A DNA stretch of 64,000 nt from Nymphaea colorata (Eukaryota; Streptophyta; Magnoliopsida; Nymphaeales; Nymphaeaceae): contig NC_045145.1 in NCBI RefSeq assembly GCF_008831285.2, positions 5,762,802-5,826,801 of the forward strand. The letters are read 5' to 3'. Position numbers and translations under genes: made by a program. Below are positions 55,661 through 61,983 of the stretch, in pieces (the first letter of the stretch is position 1; each line of letters begins with the position of its first letter). The notes under the pieces were generated by a model. It made no database searches. It was not told the origin of the DNA and saw only the letters and a list, made by a program, of their open reading frames with translations.

Positions 55661-58600
55661 CTTCTCCTTGCTTTTCTTTCGACCACCGTCTTCCAATCAC
55701 CGCCGACTGGTGACTGGAAACTCTCTTTTTAGGTGAGTCTCATTCAGTCCTTTCTCTCTTTCTCTGTCTCTCTCTCTCTCTAACTCAACTCCTGAAACCC
55801 TCCACCTCAACCCTCTACGTCGAGGCGCAGGGTCCCTGCAAACCCTCCGCCTCAAGGCAAAGGGTCCCTCTGCAAAATTCCGGCAAGCAGCCCTCCTTAG
55901 CCACTGGATTGAATACAACAACCACAAAATATACAGTCTTGTGCATTAACGGAAGAACGGAAGGAAAGAGCTCGATCAAAATGAAGAAAACAACAAACAG
56001 AAGAACAAAAAATGAAGATGAAGTGAAGAACCGTCGTCATTCGCCTGTCGTCGTTCTTCGCAAAACAAACGAAATCTCCTTTGCTGCTCGCCGTTCGCCT
56101 GCTGTCGTTGGTCTCTGTCGGTGAAGAGTGAAGACGAAGAACCATCATCGACGAAAATATGTTTAAGGGTTTCGATAATTTTAACGTGAAAATTGTGAAA
56201 AACGTTAAAATCTACCGGACCATTTTGGACTCGGTCAACTTTGACCGAGTCCGAAAAAGGTCGAATTCGACCCCGTGTATGTTGACTATACCCGGTGATG
56301 TCAACGCCGCACCCGAACCGCACCGGATGCCGCACCCGTAACCGCACCCGCACCCGCACCCGTACTAGTGTCGTACCGGTACCGTGCGGGGAGTACCCGT
56401 GTTACATAGCTTTTTTTTCACTTTTTTCATTTTTTTTCAGTTTTTTTAATGCAAAACAGTTTTGTTTCACTTTCTATTTTTTATTTGTTGCAAATCTATT
56501 TATCTTGTGATGTTTGTGTTATGAGTTTCTCACTTATTTTATTTCCCCCCCTCCATTTTTAGTTTTTTAAATTTTTTTAAAATTTACAGTATTTTTCTCA
56601 TTTTTTTCAAGCTCGCCTTATTATACTCGAGAAAAACCTCACCGTTTAAAACTCAGAGACGTTATTTATGACTATGGTTTATAGTTTATACATTAGAAGT
56701 TTAAAGAGCATCACAAATCAGCGGTTTTTTAGAGAGACCAGCAAAATCTCTCCCTCTCATAGCCTTTACATATGTTTAGAAGATGTTCTCAATTTAAAAG
56801 AACGACGCAAAAAGGGGCCTTAGGTCCCTTTTAAATTTTAACCTCGCATCATACAATATGGGGTGTATCATACAATATACCTCCATATGTTGTATGATAC
56901 ACCCGATATGGGCACAATACATGGGCGTATCACGTATTGAGCCCGTATCATCTGGGTATTCTTCACCCAAACGAGTCGTGTTGTACGATACGGGTCCGTA
57001 TTGTACAATATAGATAACATTGGCTAATAATGAATAAAGGCCTTCCATAGGATATTTGTATGAAGCTCTGGACAGAGCGAAGGAGAGCATTAGAGACAAT
57101 CTAAAGGGAAAAAGAAGATGTATATGCCTATATGGAAGATTATAGATCAAAGGTGGTCTGTACAACTTCATCGTCTTACTCCATGTAGCAGCCTACTAAC
57201 TAAATCCTTCTATTAGATATCTTTCCAATTTTAAAAAAGATAGAGAGGTCAAGTATGACATATTGGACTGCATTGATGTGTTAGTCAATGACCATATAGA
57301 ACGAGTTGCTATCCATTCAAAGGTCTACAAGTATGCTACTTGTTTTGGTATCATGGGGAGAAATATCGCAGTTCGATATCATGCAGGACATCCTTGCGTC
57401 CAGGTATTAGAAACATGACCTTTAATTATTACTTGTTTTTTGAGTTTTTATTTGTTATTTAAATTTATTCGGTTTGGCCATCAGACCTAAGGTGATAGGC
57501 GGTGGACATTTGCAGCTTGGTGCCTTGTAGATGGAAGTATTCCTTTCAAAACAAGCTGAGAAATAGGGAGTCTTGATCGCTAACAATAGATCGACGCATT
57601 CCATGGAGATTTCCCACACTGTCATGGAATGCCTTCACAACTATCTTTGTGGTGAAGGGGTGGGCCAGAGCTATGAAGTAAGCGTGTTTAGACAAATGAT
57701 CCACCACCACTAATGTAGCTGATTTCCCACGGGATTTTGGTGAGCCTTCTACAAAATCCATCGAAATGTCTTTTCCCAAATCCGATCTGGGATGGGTAAT
57801 GACTGCAATAAACCTGCTGGCTTTTTAGTTTCATACTTATCCCTTTGGCAGGTTTCACCTCTCTTGATATATTCAGTGATCAACCTCTTCATTCCTATCC
57901 AGTAAAAGGAAGACCGCAGCCTTCAGTATGTCCTTTCCTCTCCCTCATGGCCAGCTGTTCTGGAGTTATGAAAATGCTCCAATAATGTCTCCACCAGCTC
58001 ATATTCAAGAGGTATAAACACCCTGCCCTGGTAGTATAAGTATGGCTCACGCCATGCATGACCTTACCTCTTAGTCGGGCTATTGTCCTGCTGTTCCTTG
58101 ATGGCCTAAATTGAGGCTGAATTCAGATGCAATTGCCGAATTCTATCCCAATGTTCAACCTGCACTTGAGACAAGGTCAATAAGGATTCAGCTAATTGGT
58201 CCCCTGCACATGACAACCCATCAGCCACTAGGTTCTCCTTCCCTTTCCTGATCTGAATTTCGAAATCGAAGGCATTAAGCTTCATAATCTAGCTCTATAA
58301 GGAGGAAGATAGTGATTGCTGCTGCAGACAATACTTAGGCTGTGCTAATCATCACCACCACGAAGCGTTGCCCCATCAAGTACTGCTTCCATTTAATGAC
58401 CGCTGGTACAATAGTTATAAGTTCCCGTTCGTAAGCTGATTTCGCCTTAAATCTGGGTCCTAAGGCAATAGGGAAGCAATACTGACTGAGAACTGCTCCC
58501 ACTCCCTGATCTGCCTCCACTGCAAAGAGAATTTGGAAGTTCGGCAACCTTAGAAGAGGCGCCGAAGTAATAGCCTGTTTCAGCCTTTTGAAAGCCTCTT

Positions 58601-61600
58601 TCTCTGTTTCGCCCCATCTAAATTTGTCCTCTATTTTCTTGTTCCCCTTATACCATCAACCTGGAGATATAAAACTGGCCCTAGGCTGTTGCCCACATCA
58701 AAATGATAACTCAGGCCATGATCCAACATTGCGTAAAATAAATAAACAACTATCATGCTCAATTAATTCTACATGAGCATACTTTCACATCTATCATCAC
58801 TACCTTGCTTTCATTATCAATTATGCCCATCTCAGAGCTAAAGCATTAGGTTATCATTAAACAACTCACTTTTGAAAAGTCAATTACGAGCATGTATCAA
58901 CACAACTCGAGTTCCCTACTTGAGTGTTGCTTGTAATTCCAAAATCAGATACGACTAAATAACATGCATGTATGCATGACCATATATTTGAAGAATCAAA
59001 CTGAACTCAATTTGCTTAAGCCAATTGCTTACACTTGTGACTTAGTTCAAGCTGCTAAATCTCAACTTTGCTAGTCTAAGCAATCTGCAAACCACTTGAT
59101 TAATCTAATTATGTATTATGATTAATGGATCTTAACTAAAATTCTATGTGGTTAATCGCCCGCCCGGCTTCATCTCGACCCTGGGTAAGATCAAGGTAAT
59201 CTAACCAAAGCTGGATCGTATCAGACCAAGATGTCGATTAAGGCTAGCTGGGTCTCACGGTCTAGCCTAGCCCATTGTCAAGTTTCATGATACAACAAAT
59301 TGGTGTGCGGTTCGACATGGATTTCGATGCAACCTAGACAATTAAGCCACGTGAAGACTGTTGGCACAGTCTGTTCGTCTCATATACGATATGTGCAAAA
59401 CGAGGGGGTTCAGGGTTTCTAATGAAAATTCAGCAACATCTTGTCTACTGATCTGATTTTCTGGATTCCAATCTGTCGGAATCGTGAAGAATAGCTGCAG
59501 AGTGCGCAGCCTAAAAGAAGCAATTAAAGTTCTACCGTCAAAAATCTAAAATTTTATATGTAATTGGAAAAATTGCAATAATTTTCATTGTACCTTATAT
59601 TTTAGCAAAGTCTCTGCTCCAGGTGATTACAACATGTGACAAGAAGGATTCAGCAAAGTTTTGTTTCAAACGGACACTTTCTCTCTCTTCATTTATCTCT
59701 CTCTACCCTCTCTCTCTCTTCCCTTTCTCTCTCTCTACCCTCTTCCTCTCTTCCCTTTCTCTCTCTCTCTCTCTCTCTCTCTCCTTTCTCTCTCTTTCCC
59801 CTCTTCTCTCTCTTTCTCGTCTTCTCCCTCTTCTCTCTTTCTTCTTTCCTCTCTCACGTTGCATCCCAAAGGGAGGTGGCAACCCCTATTTATAGCCAAA
59901 AGTTATTATTTTTTTATTACTTATTATATTGTATTTTATATTATTCATATGATAATATATTTTGAAGAGGTTTAGAAAAATGATAATATATTTTGAGGAG
60001 GTTTGTTTAATTGATTAAATTTGAATGATTAGTTTCAGTTACAGTTTAGCTTAGTGTCTAAACGTAGCTTAAGTGCTCTAATCCGTCACGATTTGAGTGT
60101 TTAAGCTTTTACACTGTCATTATCTAAACTTAATCATGATTAGCACAATTTAATCTCGATTAACCAAGTACTAATCTACCCATGTTCATGGTTGAAAATC
60201 ACAAGTTTTCCATTGACCAATGACCATAATACCCCGGTCTTACTGGGTCATGGACTATTTTAGCCTCTTAGTTTGACTGCAAATTTCTTAACCACTGGAC
60301 ATCCATTTTTTGTTTGGTTCAAAACACAAGTGAGACTAAGTCGTTTACTTTCTATATGTATTATTAGTTTCAAATTTTGATGTACTGTCTTAACAATACT
60401 CAGTTACTCACACAGACACAGTAGGGTTAAGGAACTTCTAGGGCTAAAGCTGTAATTCATAAACTGTTTTAAATGCTAAGAAGCTGTATGTTACATTCAT
60501 AGCATTACTTTTCATTTTGTTGTTTAGATATGTGGTGGGATAGGTTTGAGCTTGAATGTCCATATCCCAAAGAAAGTTGGCAGTTAGAATCCTTAGCCAA
60601 ACATGCAGTGCCACTAGATGTGAAAGAAATTGGAGTGTATTTGAACAAACTCATACCAAGAAAAGAAATAGGTTGGAACATAAAAGGCTGAATGACCTTG
60701 CTTTGTCAAATTCAATATGAAGTTGAGAGAAAGGTAAATTCAATACATTTATTATGCATTTTAAGTTTTTACCAATTGGTTAATTTTTTCTCTTGTTAAA
60801 TTTTGTAGGCAATTAGGCGGAACAATGGGAAGGCTTCATTGTGCTCAATTTGATCCCATCAGCCTATATCATTTAATTGGATTCTTGGGTTAAACCTGAA
60901 GAAGAACCTGTGCTTGATGAGGATGATCTTGATTTTTTTAATAACCTTAAAGGGCTTGAAGAGTTTGTTGAAGGAGAGCCATGGAATGTGGATATTGATA
61001 TTCCATTTGAAGGCATTGAAACAATTCCTAAAGACAAGGATAAGGAAGATGAAAATGAAGATGAAGATGTTGAAATGATGATTAGATAATTTAGATTAAC
61101 ACATTGATTGATGATTAATCATGTGTGTTTGTGATGACTAATGGTTGTGACGAATTGTGTGATGAATTTGTGATGACTTATATGTGATGACTTTTTTCTT
61201 TATGAAATACATTTTTCTTGATTCTTTTGAATTTTTATATTTTTTCCTGACTTTTCTTGATTTTTAAAATTTTTTTGGTAATTAAAAAATTAATTTCACG
61301 GATACATTACAGTACATTTACAATACGTTACGATGCATATAAGGCCTGACCGATACGTGATACGATACACCAATGACAACATTGAGATTTGGATTAACCT
61401 TTGTTTTTCCGTTATTTGATCAAGACTTTGTGGGATTTAACTAATGTTTATGCATCATCTGAAAATTGACTGTTGAAAGTTGAAATGTTTTTAGAAGTTT
61501 TCTGCTCAGTGGCAATGTTGTCATGTTTGCTCTTAGAACGATACTCATTCTGCATATCTTCTTTGTTTCAGGGGGTGAGGAAAGGACCATCCGGTTTATG

Positions 61601-61983
61601 AAGAGCCAAGGACGCCTTAGTGCCAAAACACCCTTGTTGGAGCAGGGTTATGAAAAGGGATATGTGAAGCACCCATTCCCGATGAAGTATTTCTTAAAAC
61701 CATGGAAGCTAGGTCAATGGTTTTATCAAGTGATCAAGTTTGGAATAGTCCAATATGTATGAGCACTTTCAAATTTACAGCACCTTTTTTCTCCTTTTGA
61801 GCATGACATTATGTAATATCTTTCATGTTTGTCAGTTGTATGTTTTTCCTTCTATCTCCTACTGTAATTAATTAGGTATGGTTGATCATTGCAGATGATA
61901 ATAAAGTCATTTACAGCAGTTTTGGCAGTGGTTTTAGAGGCGTTTGGAGTTTATTGTGAAGGAGAGTTTAACTTACGGTGTGG
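42901..61983 (+). CDS. LAZ1: LAZ1-like DUF300 membrane protein (exons 1-5; 3' part outside window)
   Basis: A plant member of the DUF300 / organic-solute-transporter-alpha (TMEM184) family. Arabidopsis LAZ1 lies in vacuolar membranes and is linked to programmed cell death and brassinosteroid signalling. Five exons join with matching phases: 42901-43083, 43182-43238, 43796-less intron to 45796-45904, 61572-61756, 61895-61983 (introns 98, 2557, 15667, 138 bp, then one running off the window). The 207 or so visible residues carry membrane segments in exon 1 (ASAVAGTFVLLTLAFSIFLV), exon 2, exon 3 and exon 5, and family blocks FEHLSAYKNPEEQKFLIGVI, RDCYEAFAMYCFGRYL, KHPFPMKYFL, KFGIVQYMIIKS and LEAFGVYCEGEF. 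These are closer to LAZ1 itself than to its homologs as I remember them. No stop or frameshift. The C-terminal half must lie beyond 64000. Confidence 0.93.
43182..43238 (+). CDS. LAZ1: LAZ1-like exon 2
   Basis: Acceptor TTCAATGCAG, donor GTAAGT. 19 codons, EQKFLIGVILMVPCYSIES, the second membrane span. Phase 0 on both sides. Confidence 0.93.
43698..43779. repeat. (GA)n microsatellite in intron 2
   Basis: An almost pure AG run of about 80 bp with a few interruptions. Confidence 0.95.
43795..44589. other. Intron 2 sequence without recognised genes
   Basis: AT-rich. CTATATCACATGGCTGTGGG near 44476 resembles one end of the hAT-like elements F and G, but no partner end is clear. Confidence 0.35.
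44590..44951. mobile_element. MITE-like element in intron 2 (relative of element E)
   Basis: The left end CAGTGTCACAAAAAATG and the right end, read on the other strand, CATAGTCACAAATAAAATG are imperfect inverted repeats. The interior has TTTAAAACTAAAAAAACG and GTTTAAAACTCCGACATT, also present in element E at 55418-56677. It has no coding capacity. At 362 bp it is close to the about 384 bp of E without its insert. Confidence 0.55.
45058..45300 (-). pseudogene. Possible acidic C-terminus of a transposase, minus strand
   Basis: On the minus strand a short frame reads FDDPSTRPSYNVQREEEEGK, then MEEPSDDDLDVIMKPYS and a stop. The acidic Asp-rich tail resembles those of the hAT transposases in this window. 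Too short for a firm call. Confidence 0.3.
45796..45904 (+). CDS. LAZ1: LAZ1-like exon 3
   Basis: Acceptor TTCTGCAG, donor GTATGC. FISLVNPSISVDIEILRDCY then EAFAMYCFGRYLTACL, ending in phase 1. The split Gly codon (G|GG) is completed exactly by exon 4, 15.7 kb away. Confidence 0.92.
46037..46131 (+). other. Possible alternative terminal exon of the LAZ1-like gene
   Basis: After TTGTTTAG the sequence is open for 31 codons in exactly the phase needed after exon 3, ending in TGA at 46129-46131. It would give a shortened protein ending in SKEFIEFSSQE. It may be chance. Confidence 0.25.
46340..46711. mobile_element. Non-autonomous hAT-type element F (46348-46703) with target duplication
   Basis: Terminal inverted repeats CCATGTCACATGGTTGCG and, on the other strand, CTATGTCACATGGGTG. 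Flanking 8-mers GTTAGACC and GTTAGATC match at 7 of 8. The interior is rich in GGTGC/GCACC motifs and has no ORF. 356 bp. Confidence 0.8.
46804..46930. repeat. Direct and inverted repeat around TTGGGACCCCC
   Basis: CCCTTGGGACCCCCAACG near 46804 and CCCTTGGGACCCCCGATGG near 46883 are direct repeats. AGCCATTGGGGGTCCCC at 46914-46930 is the reverse complement of the latter with one mismatch, giving a strong hairpin with a loop of about 8 bases. Confidence 0.75.
46931..48662. other. Intron 3 sequence without recognised genes
   Basis: AT-rich with poly-A runs. CATGCCACATAAGTGCGGGT near 47178 and GTGTTACATAG near 48503 look like single ends of F/G-type elements. ATGGTATCAAAGCAGG near 48510 resembles a decayed tRNA-iMet primer site. 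Confidence 0.35.
49125..50550 (+). pseudogene. hAT-A N-terminal region with three BED zinc fingers
   Basis: A BED finger is encoded three times: 49163-49405, 49411-49774 and 50115-50550. Each contains CEQIISGG or its decay product, then FKNHITGTHTDVAKCDG-like and RHQCMEMLNATK. Only the third is preceded by a clean start, ATG ATG GAT at about 50115, giving MDPAWQWCSRVD as in hAT-C. The first two look like a duplicated 5' end. The second copy stops at SSSGY near 49774, where sequence like the left end (CGTATCATACG) starts again. The third copy's frame shifts near 50540. Confidence 0.75.
50640..51635 (+). pseudogene. hAT-A catalytic (DUF659) region, first part
   Basis: Broken frames give DTIGKWFYYAFVPSNAANCF, PSYHKL*GKILSNEV, RTLVNFLVYCPLGTMFLK and ICLPLVKVLRLAD before the insertion of element B at 51636. 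A 62-bp tandem duplication (51165-51288) covers the Cys/His block before LNLMLQDLGE. Several stops: non-functional. Confidence 0.75.
51165..51288. repeat. 62-bp tandem duplication in hAT-A coding region
   Basis: TTCTATTAGAGTCCATGTGC starts at 51165 and again at 51227; the two units differ by two bases. A recent duplication. Confidence 0.92.
51990..55411 (-). mobile_element. hAT-C: minus-strand hAT transposon inserted in element B (51998-55403)
   Basis: Inverted ends CAATGTTGTAAAACGC and, on the other strand, CAGTGTTGTACGTATCG. Flanking 8-mers CATATGAG and CGTATGAG match at 7 of 8. 3,406 bp. The 5' subterminal part (55238-55400) has repeated CGTATCGTACGATACG palindromes. Its transposase gene has three exons (see next entry). 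Confidence 0.9.
52405..54890 (-). pseudogene. hAT-C transposase (three exons, recently inactivated)
   Basis: Minus-strand exons 54890-53081, 52982-52778 and 52693-52405 join with GT-AG borders and consistent phase. Exon 1 begins MDPTWQWCERVKENNRLKLK with a BED finger (CSFCGNTF, then MKHHLAGT), an Arg/Gly-rich linker, then DUF659 (SEGWTDTRSRTLVNFLVYC, QFITDNAANY, WSPSVTHCVNFMLQDL). Exon 2 is the hAT dimerisation domain (CSASGCERNWSVFQHIHSKK, LEHKRLNDLVFVRYN). Exon 3 is the acidic tail. Defects in exon 1 are a frameshift near 54130, a TGA at 53855-53857 where the frame otherwise continues, and a small deletion/duplication near 53620 (ATGTTCGCTAGTGA twice). Confidence 0.88.
55534..56417. mobile_element. 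Non-autonomous hAT-type element G (55542-56409) inserted in E
   Basis: Inverted ends CTGTCACATGGGTATGGGTG and, on the other strand, CTATGTAACACGGGTACTCC, with a perfect 8-bp target duplication CTTTTTTT. Subterminal GGGTGCG/CCGCACCCG repeats. The interior has open but low-complexity frames on both strands and no recognised protein. Same family as F. Confidence 0.82.
55616..55661. repeat. (CA)n(TA)n microsatellite in element G
   Basis: About 13 CA repeats followed by about 9 AT repeats. Confidence 0.95.
57031..57403 (+). pseudogene. hAT-A catalytic region, second part
   Basis: Resumes after element B with RPSIGYLYEALDRAKESIRD, then HVAAY*LNPSIRYLSNFKKD and LDCIDVLVNDH. It ends at CGTCCAG|GTATTA, the same exon border as hAT-C. 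Frameshifts and stops present. Confidence 0.8.
57480..58660 (-). pseudogene. Minus-strand Ty3/gypsy RNase H and integrase remnant
   Basis: Inside the hAT-A intron that starts at 57404. On the minus strand, RNase H comes first (FKRLKQAITSAPLLRLPNFQ at about 58640-58530, then VEADQGVGAVLSQY and YERELITIVPAVIKWKQYL), then integrase zinc-domain debris, then the core at 57779-57546 (MGKDISMDFVEG, then VVDHLSKHAYFIAL and FHDSVGNLHGMRRSIVSDQD). RT, protease and gag are absent. Stops and frameshifts throughout. Confidence 0.78.
59686..59860. repeat. CT-rich (GA-rich on minus) low-complexity run
   Basis: CTCTCT tracts with CCCTCTT interruptions over about 175 bp, creating spurious long frames. Confidence 0.95.
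59883..59895 (-). promoter_or_regulatory. Predicted LTR TATA box, antisense to LAZ1
   Basis: CTATAAATAGGGG on the minus strand, 20-30 bp ahead of a GA-rich leader. Confidence 0.5.
60528..61089 (+). pseudogene. hAT-A C-terminal exons (dimerisation domain and acidic tail)
   Basis: Exon 60528-60733 follows TTGTTTAG and contains WWDRFELECPYPKES, then in a shifted frame CERNWSVFEQTHTKKRNRLE, the hAT dimerisation signature. Exon 60809-61089 follows TTTTGTAG and encodes WVKPEEEPVLDEDDLDFFNN and a Glu/Asp-rich end with stop at 61087. Borders match hAT-C exons 2 and 3. Confidence 0.82.
61572..61756 (+). CDS. LAZ1: LAZ1-like exon 4
   Basis: Acceptor TTGTTTCAG, donor GTATGA. Begins by completing the split Gly codon, then GEERTIRFMKSQGR, KTPLLEQGYEKGYVKHPFPM, KYFLKPWKLGQWFYQVIKFG and IVQY. 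Ends in phase 0. It holds the cytosolic loop and the next membrane-proximal segment. Confidence 0.94.
61895..61983 (+). CDS. LAZ1: LAZ1-like exon 5
   Basis: Acceptor CATTGCAG, donor GTAAGC. MIIKSFTAVLAVVLEAFGVY then CEGEFNLRC and a split codon in phase 2. The family continues with a GYPYLAV-type block, which I cannot find before 64000. Confidence 0.93.

Larger units (their letters stand above)
55412..56683. mobile_element. MITE-like element E (55418-56677) with TTTATA duplication
   Basis: Ends CCATAGTCACTAAAAAAACG and, on the other strand, CCATAGTCATAAATAACG, flanked by the 6-bp direct repeat TTTATA. Interior AT-rich with TTTAAAACTTAAAAAAACTG and ACCGTTTAAAACTCAGAGAC. It lies in element B directly next to the hAT-C target duplication. 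Without insert G it is about 384 bp. Confidence 0.75.
51628..57030 (-). mobile_element. Element B: non-autonomous hAT inserted in hAT-A (51636-57022)
   Basis: The left end CAATATTGTCACTGG (3' end type) and the right end, on the other strand, CAATGTTATCTATATTG (5' end type) are hAT-A-like termini. Flanking 8-mers GCTGATAG and GCTAATAA agree at 6 of 8. Removing B and one duplication rejoins the hAT-A frame exactly at the conserved RLADS block. B has no transposase of its own: apart from insertions C and E it is only about 700 bp. Confidence 0.85.
58661..60470 (-). mobile_element. Probable LTR of the minus-strand gypsy remnant
   Basis: Non-coding. On the minus strand it has CTATAAATAGGGG (59895-59883), a clear TATA box, followed by a GA-rich leader (the CT run on the plus strand). 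It adjoins the RNase H remnant directly, which suggests a deletion joining LTR to pol. Exact ends not determined. Confidence 0.45.
48663..61384 (+). mobile_element. hAT-A: plus-strand hAT transposon split by later insertions
   Basis: The left end CAGTGTTATCTGTATCATACG and the right end, read on the other strand, CAATGTTGTCATTGGTGTAT match the termini of B and C. Coding segments in order: BED finger region (tripled, 49163-50550), DUF659 part (50640-51635), continuation 57031-57403, dimerisation exon 60528-60733, acidic C-terminal exon 60809-61089. The same exon borders exist in hAT-C. Without its insertions it is about 4.3 kb. I find no matching target duplication, probably because the left end was rearranged. 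Confidence 0.75.
45905..61571 (+). other. LAZ1-like intron 3, 15,667 bp, filled with nested transposons
   Basis: Begins GTATGC, ends TTGTTTCAG. It contains elements F, hAT-A, B, C, E, G and an LTR remnant, listed separately. The exons at both sides remain intact. Confidence 0.9.

Noticed and set aside
59623-59975. Three overlapping frames of 90-109 codons
   Set aside because: They are translations of a CT microsatellite-like run (Ser-Leu repeats).
57404-60527. The minus-strand RNase H/integrase region as part of a host gene
   Set aside because: It has only retroelement motifs with many stops and lies inside an intron of the decayed hAT-A transposase.
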